DNA of 9,906 nucleotides from Deltaproteobacteria bacterium (GTDB lineage: Bacteria > Myxococcota > Polyangia > Polyangiales > B10-G4). The notes below the pieces were generated by a model. That model did no database searches and was not told where the DNA came from. It worked only from the letters and a program-made list of their open reading frames with translations. Each line of letters opens with the position of its first letter. Within the stretch, counting starts at the first letter, position 1. The translations under genes were made by a program, and so were the position numbers. The stretch is taken from contig JAFDCW010000093.1 of the NCBI GenBank assembly GCA_019312705.1, positions 1 to 9,906 of the forward strand, given 5' to 3'. Below are positions 1-6,888 of the stretch, piece after piece.

Positions 1-27
1 TCGGCGTACTTCGAGTGTCTACCCCCC

Positions 28-1380
28 ATGCGCGCCTCGGAAGTCACCGCTCTCCTGCTCTTCGTGACGGTTCCCCTATCGGGGTGCCTCGGCCAGGCTG
101 GAGGCGCATCCCCCCTGGTTGGCGATGCGGACGGGGCGTTGCGCCTCGTAGGCGAGGTAGCCGAGGGCGCCACCATCGATTGGTCCCTCGAGAACGCCGG
201 AGGCGAGATGGTGTCCGTCGGTTGCGAGAGCAGCTGGTGCGCGTTCCCGGGGTTGCGCGTCGAGGCTCTCCAAGGCGATGGCTCCTGGCAGGAGCGCGGC
301 GTCTACGTCGCCGGGGACCTTCGCGGCGACGGGCCCCACGAGGTTTGGCCTTCCGAGACCGCGGCGTTGGGCGGGATCCCGGACCTCGACCCCGGGACTT
401 ACCGCGTCATCGCCCGTGCTGAGGGACCGGGCGGCCCCGTCGACGTGGTGCGGGAGCTCGCCGTCGTCGGCTGGTCCGAAGGCACGATGTCCCGAGGCCA
501 GGCGCTCCTCGAGCGCGCCGAGGCGGAGGAATGTGCCGGGCTGGCGAGCGACATTTCGAGGGCCCTGCTCTCGAACGTCGAGCCCGACCTGGTCCTCGAC
601 CTTCTCCGAGATGCGGGGGAGAGCGCCGAAGACGAAGACGAAGATCAAGCGGAGGCCCGGGAGTGGGAGCGGCAGCGCGTCCTGGGCGAAATGGTCCAGC
701 GAGGCATGTTCGTCATCGAGCTCGGCGACGAGGTGCGGCAGATGACGATCGAAGAAGCCGTCTCTTTTGCCGCGCTCGTCTCTCGGTATGTCTCGGCCCG
801 GCAGCAGCCCGTGCTCCGACGCAGCGTCGCCGCCCGCCTCCTCGAGGCCGTCGATGACTGGGAAGTTCCCCTCGAGGTCGAACTGCTCGAACGGCTCTCG
901 TACTTCGAAAAACATTGGCCCGCCCACGCCCCCGAAACCCTCGTCGCACGCCTCGACCGGGGGCCCGAAGGGGGCCTCGCCCTCGCCGCGCTCATCGACG
1001 TGCTCGTCTACGCGCCCCGGGGGCTCTTTGCCGCGGACTCGACCGACATCTTGCGCACGCTCGAAACGCGCTGCGATGGGGTTGCCGGGGAAGAGCTGGT
1101 ATCGGCGTGCGAGCGCGGCATCACGAGCTTCAGCCCGGGCTTCAACGGCTTGTACGGCCGCGGCTTTGGAAGCTCGTCGAGCTGCGGGGGCGGCTGGGGA
1201 GCACGGGCCGGGGTGTGTCGCGAGCTGTACCAGGAATGGCAGGCCATCGTCGAAGAGGTCGGCGCCCCCCGGGCCATCTTCCTCGGCGCGTCGGTCGAGG
1301 CCGTAGCAGGAGTCGATGGAACCGACGGAGTCGCCGTGGACGACCCCAGTGACGACGGAGAGCCGGAGCTCTTGCGGTAG
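28..1380 (+). CDS. Lipoprotein of unknown function, beta-sandwich-like N-terminus and helical C-terminal part
   Basis: Encodes 450 residues. I do not recognise the family. The N-terminus is a lipoprotein signal: Arg2, a hydrophobic stretch around residues 8-17, then lipobox LSGC with Cys20 as the acylated residue and Leu21 at +2. Residues about 35-155 look like a beta-sandwich (alternating hydrophobic strands, a typical 'LDPGTYRVIARAEG' strand near 125-140) and hold a close Cys66/Cys71 pair. A very acidic segment (about 198-212, EDEDED) leads into a mostly helical, Leu/Ala/Glu-rich region. The C-terminal part contains Cys349, Cys361, Cys386 and Cys397 around a Gly/Ser-rich loop, suggesting disulfides in an exported protein. 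The tail is Asp-rich. The ATG at 28 is chosen because it places the signal peptide correctly; the frame stays open to the window edge and the ribosome site is weak, so a more upstream start is possible. The coding call is firm; any function is unknown. Confidence 0.85.
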   Translation: MRASEVTALLLFVTVPLSGCLGQAGGASPLVGDADGALRLVGEVAEGATIDWSLENAGGEMVSVGCESSWCAFPGLRVEALQGDGSWQERGVYVAGDLRGDGPHEVWPSETAALGGIPDLDPGTYRVIARAEGPGGPVDVVRELAVVGWSEGTMSRGQALLERAEAEECAGLASDISRALLSNVEPDLVLDLLRDAGESAEDEDEDQAEAREWERQRVLGEMVQRGMFVIELGDEVRQMTIEEAVSFAALVSRYVSARQQPVLRRSVAARLLEAVDDWEVPLEVELLERLSYFEKHWPAHAPETLVARLDRGPEGGLALAALIDVLVYAPRGLFAADSTDILRTLETRCDGVAGEELVSACERGITSFSPGFNGLYGRGFGSSSSCGGGWGARAGVCRELYQEWQAIVEEVGAPRAIFLGASVEAVAGVDGTDGVAVDDPSDDGEPELLR

Positions 1381-1421
1381 TTGACTTCGACGTCCCTCCG
1401 CGACAGCGTCTCGTCGTTCCC

Positions 1422-1742
1422 ATGACCTCGCCGATGAACCTTCGCGACAAGCTGGCCTCTGAGATTGCGCCGATTCAGTGGCAGGTCCTCGAAGGCCACC
1501 ACCGTCGGGGGGCCCTCTTCATCGTCGACCCGGCAGTCGAGCTGGTCGACGTCGCCGTGGCGATGGCTGAGGACCGCGCCGACGCCGTAGAGGGCTGGCT
1601 CGACGCCGCGCAGATCGCCCGCCCGGCCGACGAGGACGTGCATGCGTGGACTCCGGAGGAGGGCGCCCGGTTCCTCTTTGTGATCGTCCAGCCCTATGTC
1701 CTGGCCCAGCGCTTGAACCTCGACGTGGGCGACGCGGAATAG
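1422..1742 (+). CDS. DUF2288 family protein
   Basis: Encodes 106 residues with no signal peptide or membrane segment, so it is probably cytosolic. The pattern matches the small DUF2288 family as I remember it: an N-terminal LRDKLASEIAPIQW segment, then a hydrophobic 'ALFIVDPAVELVDVAVAMAED' core (residues about 31-51), a helix with W59, and a late 'FLFVIVQPYVLAQRL' strand/helix that is the most recognisable element. Length is normal for the family. Its function is not known. It lies 41 bp after the upstream lipoprotein gene on the same strand, so co-transcription is possible, although a cytosolic protein next to a lipoprotein gives little functional hint. The start could also be the Met at 1434 (MNLRDKL), which sits closer to the conserved region; neither has a clear Shine-Dalgarno sequence. 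Its stop is 11 bp from the stop of the convergent beta-helix gene. Confidence 0.85.
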   Translation: MTSPMNLRDKLASEIAPIQWQVLEGHHRRGALFIVDPAVELVDVAVAMAEDRADAVEGWLDAAQIARPADEDVHAWTPEEGARFLFVIVQPYVLAQRLNLDVGDAE

Positions 1743-1753
1743 TTGGCTATCTG

Positions 1754-3886
1754 CTACCCGTCTCCCCCGGCGACGGCTTCCAGGCTCTCTGGGACCGTCG
1801 GGACGGGCAAGGTTGTGGTGTCGAGGTTGGTGTCGTTGTCGTAGCTGACATCGCTGTTGAGGCGGTTGACATCGTAGTCGTCGATCTGGACGCAGGCGCC
1901 GATTTCGTTACCTCGAATGGCCCCGGTTTGGAGGTCCATCTGGGCGTCATCCGCGAGGAAGAGACCGCAGAGACCGGCCCGGACGATTTCGAATCGCGAG
2001 AGGGTGACGCGGGCCTCCCCGTAGACGGCGACGCCGGAGGTGTGGCCGATGCCCACGGGGCAGTCGGGGCACTGGCGGAGGACATCCGCGACGACGAGAT
2101 CGTCGATGGTGATCGACGTGCCCCGGTTGCCGGCGAGGATGCCGATGGCGTGGCTGCCGCCGATGAGGACACGGCGGCCGACGATGGTGGCTTCGCGGCC
2201 CGCGGAGAGGCCGTAGCCGTAGTAGCCCTCATCGTCGACCCGGGTGTCGATGATGGCGACGTCGGTGAAGTCGGCGCGGGGCTGCTCGGTGCCCACGATG
2301 ACGCCGACGGCGGTGTTCGCCTCGACGAGGCCTCGCGTCAGGGTGAGATGGGCGCCGAACTTGCACTCGATGCCGAGGCCGGACCGCTCGTCGTGGTCGG
2401 CGATGGTCACACCGTTGCGGATGACGAGGTCTTCGGCGGTGACGACGGAATCGGTTGTTTGGGCGGCGAGACCGATGCCGGCGGAGCCCGAGATGAGCGC
2501 CCGGACGAGGCTCACGGTACCCGAATAGACATAGATACCGCCGACGCCCTGGGGCGGTTGGCGCACGGCCGGGTATCGGGTGTCCGAGACGATGAGATCT
2601 TCGAAGGAGACGTCGCCGGCCGCCTCGATGGTGATGCCCGCGAGCTGGTTGTGACGCACGTCTACGCGGGTGGCGGTGACGTCTCCGCCGAGGATGTGCA
2701 GGCCCTGGCGGCCGTTTTCCTCGATGACGACGTCCTCCAAGAGCAGGGAGGCGTCCGCGTCGGCGGTGGCCACACCGATGCTGGTGCCCTCGCCGACGTA
2801 GCTCCGGCGTAGCTCGAGGCGGCCGCCGAGGTCCGCGGCGGCGCCGCGGCTGATTCCGTAGCTGTTGGGCAGAGTGCCGCGGATGGCCACGTCCATGAGG
2901 CTCACGTGGGCGCCGACTCCGCCGGTGACGCCGACCGAGAACACCGTGGTTTCGTGGTTGCCGGTGAAGTCGCCCCGAGTGACAGCGACAGTGGCGCCAC
3001 GTTCGGCGGAAATGGCCCGGCCGTGGTTGCCCTCGCGGGTCAAGCTGTTGCGGATGACGAGGTCGGTGGCGACGACGTCGGCGCGGTCGTTCACGAGGAG
3101 GCCCATGCCGACGGCGTTGCGGATGACGACGGAGTCGAGGGTGAGGGCGGCGCTCGGGCCGTTGACCAGGATTCCGTGGATGCGGCCGTTGACCCCGAGA
3201 GACCGGAATGTGACGTCGGGCCCTTCGACGGTGAGAGTCGCGGCGGTAACGCCCTCGTGGAGGCTGACTGAGGTTCTGGCGACGCACGCGCCCACGATGG
3301 TGACGCCCGCGGGGATGATCATCGCGCCGTTGTAGTCACCGACGCCGAGGGCGATGGTGGTGCCCCGGGGCCGGGTCTCTGCCCCGGCCTCTCGGAGGGT
3401 GCGGTAGGGGGCGGCCCGGCTGCCGTCGCCGCCGCCCGACGCCGAGGCGTGCACATAGACGACCGAGGGATCGGTCCCGAGGCCCGCGGGGAGTCCATCG
3501 GCGGGGCAGGCCGGGCCCACCCGAGCGCAGGCCGGAGTGCCGGGGAACTGGGCTTCGTCGATCGCCGTGCAATCGGCGGGGCCGGCCTCGGGGTATGGAG
3601 AGCACCGAGGCACGCCGTCGGCTTCGGCATACTCGCGCCACCCCGGCGGGCACGGGGTCATGCCTGGCGGGGCAATCGGCGGGCGGCCATCGGCGAGCCA
3701 CGGGATCTGCGCCGGGCCCTCGGGCCCGACCGCCGTGTCGGGACCGGCGCCCGCGTCTTGGGCCGCCGAGCCGTCGCAGGCCGACAACGCCACGGCGGTG
3801 AGGGCGGCAAGGGCACACAGCACGGCGATCCGCGGGTCCAAAGCACCGGCGGGGGCCTTGCGGACGGTGTGGCTCGGGGCGGGCAT
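1754..3886 (-). CDS. Right-handed parallel beta-helix lipoprotein (paralog B)
   Basis: Encodes 710 residues. A long signal peptide (residues 1-36, with Arg9/Lys10/Arg19 before the hydrophobic core) ends in lipobox LSAC with Cys37 as lipid anchor and Asp38 at +2. After an Asp/Ala/Gly linker (38-60) comes a cap with Cys79, 95, 106, 120 and 127 and the motifs CPPGW and GPACP. A 'DGSRAAPYRTL' element (155-164) is the classic lead-in to DUF1565/pectate-lyase-like beta-helices. Residues about 190-690 form the helix: repeated 'DLVIRN', 'DVAIRG', 'DVVIEE', 'DLIVSD', 'DVAIID' strands whose Asp (275, 332, 385, 430, 486, 542, 596) recurs every 45-57 residues, with Gly-Ile-X-Val strands between. No catalytic polysaccharide-lyase residues could be assigned, so adhesion or ligand binding is as likely as enzymology. 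It lies 124 bp downstream of its paralog on the same strand. An AGGAA sits just before the start codon. A surface or periplasmic location is inferred. Confidence 0.88.
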   Translation of the reverse strand: MPAPSHTVRKAPAGALDPRIAVLCALAALTAVALSACDGSAAQDAGAGPDTAVGPEGPAQIPWLADGRPPIAPPGMTPCPPGWREYAEADGVPRCSPYPEAGPADCTAIDEAQFPGTPACARVGPACPADGLPAGLGTDPSVVYVHASASGGGDGSRAAPYRTLREAGAETRPRGTTIALGVGDYNGAMIIPAGVTIVGACVARTSVSLHEGVTAATLTVEGPDVTFRSLGVNGRIHGILVNGPSAALTLDSVVIRNAVGMGLLVNDRADVVATDLVIRNSLTREGNHGRAISAERGATVAVTRGDFTGNHETTVFSVGVTGGVGAHVSLMDVAIRGTLPNSYGISRGAAADLGGRLELRRSYVGEGTSIGVATADADASLLLEDVVIEENGRQGLHILGGDVTATRVDVRHNQLAGITIEAAGDVSFEDLIVSDTRYPAVRQPPQGVGGIYVYSGTVSLVRALISGSAGIGLAAQTTDSVVTAEDLVIRNGVTIADHDERSGLGIECKFGAHLTLTRGLVEANTAVGVIVGTEQPRADFTDVAIIDTRVDDEGYYGYGLSAGREATIVGRRVLIGGSHAIGILAGNRGTSITIDDLVVADVLRQCPDCPVGIGHTSGVAVYGEARVTLSRFEIVRAGLCGLFLADDAQMDLQTGAIRGNEIGACVQIDDYDVNRLNSDVSYDNDTNLDTTTLPVPTVPESLEAVAGGDG
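2108..3070 (-). repeat. Degenerate double-rung beta-helix repeats in paralog B (six units)
   Basis: Protein-level repeat covering residues 273-593. Each unit begins with a strand of the form xxD-(V/L)-hydrophobic-I, followed by a variable polar loop, a Gly-(I/L)-X-V strand, a basic 'R-hydrophobic-X-V' strand and a second 'GIxV' strand. Units are 57, 53, 45, 56, 56 and 54 residues by Asp-to-Asp spacing, which is about two beta-helix turns. The 45-residue unit is the shortest and lacks part of the loop. The DNA itself is diverged, so these are old repeats rather than recent duplications. Confidence 0.7.
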
Positions 3887-3933
3887 CGGTTCCTAGTTTG
3901 CCACGAATCGCCCCGCTTTGCAGCCCCCCTGCA

Positions 3934-3966
3934 ATTATCCCGTAATGACGCAATACAGCGCGTCAT
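3934..3966 (-). promoter_or_regulatory. Inverted repeat and -10-like hexamer upstream of paralog B
   Basis: On the minus strand, ATGACGC (plus 3960-3966) and GCGTCAT (3945-3951) form a perfect 7-bp inverted repeat with an 8-nt spacer. Five bases downstream is GATAAT (plus 3939-3934), five of six matches to TATAAT, about 50 bp before the start codon. I could not find a convincing -35 element at 16-18 bp. The arrangement fits an operator overlapping a promoter; it could instead be a hairpin ending the transcript of the upstream paralog, although no T-run follows it. Confidence 0.3.
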
Positions 3967-4010
3967 GTCCAGAGCCCAAGGGCTTCGTACGGCCGCAGCT
4001 GGCTCGCAGG

Positions 4011-6122
4011 CTACAGTGATGGCGGCGGAGGCAGGGGCAACCTGGAGTTCGTGTCGAAGTTCGTTTCATTGTCCATGTATACGACTCCGCTGGTGAGGCG
4101 TTCGACGTCGTAGCCAGGGGCTTGCAGACACGCGCCGATTCGCGAGCCCGCGACCACCCCGGTCATCAAGTCGACCTCTGGGGGCACGGACGACTGCGCG
4201 ACAAATACGCCACAGAGCTCGCTGCCCAAGACGGCGAAGCGCTCGATGGTGAGCGTCGAGTCCTCAGCTGAGACGCCGTGGCCGCCTGGTCGCCCCGCAC
4301 ACCCCTCGCCCTCGCACTCCGGGCGCGCGACTTGCGTGACGCGCAGGTCGCGAAGGGTCGCGCGCCCGCCCAGTGCGCTGATCACACCCACCGACGAGGC
4401 GCCGTCGACCGCCACGCGGGTTCCGTCGAGGGTAGCCTCGGACGCTGCGAAGATCCCGTAGCTGCCGGCACCGTCCATCGCCGGCAGCGTGTTGCGGATC
4501 ACCGCGTCCGTGAGGGTCAGCGTCGAGCCGAGGATGACGCCGATACCCATCATCCGATTCCCTTCGACGACGAGCCGGGACGCATTGACGGTCGTCGCCT
4601 CCAAGAAGACGAGCCCATACCCTGCTGCGAATCTGCCGCTCGGGAGTGTGTCTTGGACGAGTATGTCGACGAGGGTCGCCTCGCTTGGCCCGCCGATGAT
4701 GATCCCCGTCGACCGGTTCTGCGCCGCGCCGAAGCGCGTGAGACTGAGGGTCGAGTCCCGGGTGGCGTAGACGCCGATTCCGGTGGCGTTCTCGTTGGGC
4801 GCCCGCGTGTCGAGCACGAGCGCGTCGGTCAATTCGACGCTGCCGCCTTCTCCCAGCGACAGTCCATGATGCGCGCTGCGAAGGACTACGACACGACTCC
4901 CCGATAGGTGCCCGTCGATCCCGACAAAAATGCCAGCGCCGAACGTCGACGCGTCCGAGCGCGGGAGCGTATCGGTGATGACGGCGTCGTTGAGGGCCAC
5001 TCTCGCGCCTTCTCGGGCGACGAAGATGGCAGACTCGTGGTTTTGCTGGAGGTAGACATGGTTGGCCACGACGCTCGCGCCGTACTCGACATCTAGGCCG
5101 CGCCCCTCCGTGGACACCGTGGGTTCGCGCGACGTGGGATAGCTCCCGATGATTGCGACGTCCGTCAGTTCCGCCTCGGAGCCGGGGCTGGCCACGATGA
5201 CGCCCGTCTCCGCGCTGTCCTCGACCACGACCCGTACGGCCTCCACGCGGCCGCCCAGCACTGCAAGGATGCCCGCCCCCGAGTTGCCCTCGAGCGGCGC
5301 CCGGGTGTCGCGAATCACCACGTCGGCCAGAGTCATCTCTGTGCCCACGCCCTGAACAAAAGCCCCCCACCCCGCGGCGCCGCTGATCAGCACGCCCTGC
5401 ACGCGCAAGCGATGTCCTTCGTCCGCCCACACGCCGAACTGTTGCGGATCGACGATCGACAGGTCCCGAACCGACGCCGGTTCTCCCGGGGCCGCGCCGT
5501 AGATGACCGCACGCGAGGTGCCTATCGCCGCACCCGTGAGGACTGTCTCGTTCACACACGCTCCGACCACATGCACTCCTGCGGGCACTCGGATGATTCC
5601 CGGGTATGTCCCCTTGCCGAGCGCCACCGTCGTTCCCGAGGTCAGCGTCGACCAAGGCACCTCCGCCAACGTCGGGTAGGGTGACCCCATCGTTCCGTTG
5701 CCGCCGGGCGACGCGCCGGGGCTCACGAACACCACGCTGCCATCGCTCGGCAGGCCGTCGGCGAACTCACCTGAAGGGCAGGCCGCGCCGATGGCGCGGC
5801 AACCCGGCTCACCGACGAAGTGGGCCTCTCCCGCTGGGCATGCGCTCGGCCCGGCATCCGCGTAGGGCGTACAGAACGTGAAGTTGCCCTCCGTTGTGTT
5901 TTGCCATCCAGAGGGGCACGGCCACTCGAAGGGCGGGATCCCGGCGGCGAGCCACGGGATTTCCGGCGGCGCCACGAAGCCCGCATCAGGCGCCACCATC
6001 GCGTCGTGGCCGACCATCGCGTCCCCCCCCGCGTCAACCGCCTCGTCGTCACCGCAGGCCGAGCCGAGCAGCAGGACCGACAAAAGAGACCGCAGAACGA
6101 GTGTTTTGCGCAGTCGTCTCAT
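4011..6122 (-). CDS. Right-handed parallel beta-helix lipoprotein (paralog A)
   Basis: Encodes 703 residues. The signal peptide is compact (MRRLRK, then a Leu-rich core) and ends LGSAC, making Cys23 the lipid anchor with Gly24 at +2. A linker of repeated Asp-Ala motifs (DAGGDAM, HDAMVAPDAG; residues 30-48) follows, a style common in myxobacterial lipoproteins. The cap carries Cys69, 84, 95, 108 and 115 at nearly the same spacing as in the downstream paralog, with CPSGW, TPYADAGP and GAACP motifs, then 'GSPYPTLAEV' leading into the beta-helix. Residues 265-589 hold six double-rung repeats. The end (about 636-690) again matches the paralog: LCGVF, IGACLQ, YDVERL and a DNETNFDT motif. The last residues are Leu/Pro-rich. 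The two genes clearly arose by duplication and divergence. No Shine-Dalgarno is visible before the ATG. Function is unknown: surface adhesion or carbohydrate binding is the best guess, and a lyase is possible but no active site could be identified. Confidence 0.88.
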   Translation of the reverse strand: MRRLRKTLVLRSLLSVLLLGSACGDDEAVDAGGDAMVGHDAMVAPDAGFVAPPEIPWLAAGIPPFEWPCPSGWQNTTEGNFTFCTPYADAGPSACPAGEAHFVGEPGCRAIGAACPSGEFADGLPSDGSVVFVSPGASPGGNGTMGSPYPTLAEVPWSTLTSGTTVALGKGTYPGIIRVPAGVHVVGACVNETVLTGAAIGTSRAVIYGAAPGEPASVRDLSIVDPQQFGVWADEGHRLRVQGVLISGAAGWGAFVQGVGTEMTLADVVIRDTRAPLEGNSGAGILAVLGGRVEAVRVVVEDSAETGVIVASPGSEAELTDVAIIGSYPTSREPTVSTEGRGLDVEYGASVVANHVYLQQNHESAIFVAREGARVALNDAVITDTLPRSDASTFGAGIFVGIDGHLSGSRVVVLRSAHHGLSLGEGGSVELTDALVLDTRAPNENATGIGVYATRDSTLSLTRFGAAQNRSTGIIIGGPSEATLVDILVQDTLPSGRFAAGYGLVFLEATTVNASRLVVEGNRMMGIGVILGSTLTLTDAVIRNTLPAMDGAGSYGIFAASEATLDGTRVAVDGASSVGVISALGGRATLRDLRVTQVARPECEGEGCAGRPGGHGVSAEDSTLTIERFAVLGSELCGVFVAQSSVPPEVDLMTGVVAGSRIGACLQAPGYDVERLTSGVVYMDNETNFDTNSRLPLPPPPSL
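4356..5330 (-). repeat. Double-rung beta-helix repeats in paralog A (six regular units)
   Basis: Residues 265-589 divide into units of 54, 58, 54, 53, 53 and 53 residues. Each starts L(T/A/N/V)D-hydrophobic-X-hydrophobic-X-D-T (for example LTDAVIRNT, LNDAVITDT, LVDILVQDT), continues through a variable loop of about ten residues to G-X-G-I, then 'SRVVV'-like and 'TGVIV'-like strands. A seventh partial unit begins at residue 590 with a longer Cys-containing loop. The regular length of two turns per unit is stricter than in the paralog. Confidence 0.75.
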
Positions 6123-6236
6123 AGAGTGAGTTTACACGAAATCTAGGCGCACGATTGCGGGCCGGCTCAGCGCCGCAGCGTCTGAGGGGCTGCCGAGGGC
6201 GCGATCGGGGGTAGACTCTCGGCATCGAATTCCCGT

Positions 6237-6266
6237 CCCCCAAACCGAGTCCCCCCAAACCGAGTC
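6237..6266 (+). repeat. Perfect 15-bp tandem direct repeat (two copies)
   Basis: CCCCCAAACCGAGTC occurs at 6237-6251 and again at 6252-6266 without a mismatch. It lies immediately before the CTG proposed as the start of the membrane-protein gene. If translation began further upstream (for example ATC at 6224), it would encode a Pro/Lys/Ser-rich segment. Confidence 0.9.
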
Positions 6267-6268
6267 CC

Positions 6269-6658
6269 CTGCGCCTGCTGCGCACAGCTCTCCGGACTCT
6301 GCACATCGTCAGCTTCTCGGTCTTCGTCGGCGGGGTCTTCTTCACGGCCAGTGATGGCGTCCTCGGCCCCGCCGTCCTCAGATGGCTCTACGCGACTCTC
6401 CTTACCGGCATCGGCCTCGCCTGCACGGACATCCCCGCCGGGGCGATATGGTTCCGCCAGCTCCGGGGGATCGCGACCATGGTCAAGCTCGTGCTCCTCC
6501 TGAGCACGTTGCTTTGGCCCGCCGGGACCCTACCCATTCTCTTCTTCGTCCTCGTCATGAGCTCGGTCGTGAGTCACATGCCTGGGCGCTACCGCTACTG
6601 GGTCGTCGGCCGCGGCCCCGGCCCATCGTCGGGGGGCAGCGGCATGATGCGCGGGTGA
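6269..6658 (+). CDS. Small four-helix membrane protein, probable CTG start
   Basis: The frame is open from just after a TAG at 6212-6214 to the TGA at 6656-6658 but contains no ATG, GTG or TTG before the ATG at 6479, which lies inside the third membrane helix. The CTG at 6269 gives a natural-looking N-terminus (M/L-RLLRTALRTLHIV) and a 129-residue product. Four hydrophobic segments are visible: about 11-27, 36-52, 67-84 and 86-102. His12 sits at the start of helix 1 and an SHMPGRYRYW motif (102-111) follows helix 4; the overall look resembles uncharacterised small inner-membrane proteins of Deltaproteobacteria with an SHMP-R-R motif, recalled rather than searched. Arg/Lys at the N-terminus and between helices fit the positive-inside rule with N- and C-termini in the cytosol. 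It diverges from beta-helix paralog A. Function is unknown. A decayed gene that lost its start is an alternative, but the uninterrupted reading frame argues for a working one. Confidence 0.6.
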   Translation: MRLLRTALRTLHIVSFSVFVGGVFFTASDGVLGPAVLRWLYATLLTGIGLACTDIPAGAIWFRQLRGIATMVKLVLLLSTLLWPAGTLPILFFVLVMSSVVSHMPGRYRYWVVGRGPGPSSGGSGMMRG

Positions 6659-6888
6659 GGGCGGACCGCCCCTCCGTGCGCAAACCCACGCCGAAGGCGC
6701 GCCGATGATCGGGTTGTGCCGGTCCGTGTCATCGCGCCGTGATCGTGCGGATGCGTCACGAGGTGGCTCTCGCGGAGCGGTGACCTATCGCAACTTTTCC
6801 TCTGCATCCTGCAGGGCACGCAACTTGCTCGACCCCTGCTTCGGATAACCACGCGCCTGACGCGTGCTCGAACCCGAGGCAGGGAACT
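6659..6888. other. Intergenic region before the macroglobulin gene
   Basis: Stretch of 230 bp with no credible gene. It must hold the macroglobulin promoter unless that gene is read through from the membrane-protein gene, but no good -35/-10 pair was found. A GGATAA at 6843-6848 is the only -10-like sequence. A GC-rich imperfect hairpin overlaps the preceding stop codon (6657-6674), and a second hairpin lies at 6850-6866. Confidence 0.6.
6850..6866 (+). promoter_or_regulatory. Short inverted repeat in the macroglobulin leader
   Basis: CACGCG (6850-6855) and CGCGTG (6861-6866) are perfectly complementary around a 5-nt loop, ending 22 bp before the ATG and about 9 bp before the likely ribosome site. 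It could be a protein-binding half-site pair or an mRNA hairpin near the ribosome site. In such GC-rich DNA it may also be chance. Confidence 0.25.

Noticed and set aside
76..927. 283-codon minus-strand open frame opposite the first lipoprotein gene
   Set aside because: Codon-aligned antisense shadow. The plus strand has a correctly placed lipoprotein signal peptide and a complete frame.
1381..1421. TTGACT at 1381 as a -35 box for the DUF2288 gene
   Set aside because: No -10-like hexamer occurs at 16-18 bp (CAGCGT is found there), so there is no promoter pair.
1646..2812. 388-codon plus-strand open frame overlapping the DUF2288 gene and antisense to beta-helix paralog B
   Set aside because: The product is Asp/Gly/Ala/Val-rich with no recognisable motif, while the opposite strand encodes regular beta-helix repeats with a signal peptide.
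3970..3985. AGCCC-AA-GGGCT motif after paralog A as a terminator
   Set aside because: The true stem is only about four base pairs once a loop is allowed, and there is no T-run on the minus strand.
6657..6674. GC-rich hairpin GAGGGCG/CGCCCCTC after the membrane-protein gene as a terminator
   Set aside because: The loop is three bases, one C is bulged, the stem overlaps the stop codon and no T-run follows. A transcription stop cannot be supported.
6382..6708. Plus-strand open frame of 108 codons starting with ATG
   Set aside because: Its product is Arg/Pro/His-rich, a typical shifted-frame artefact, and it overlaps the frame encoding four clean membrane helices.
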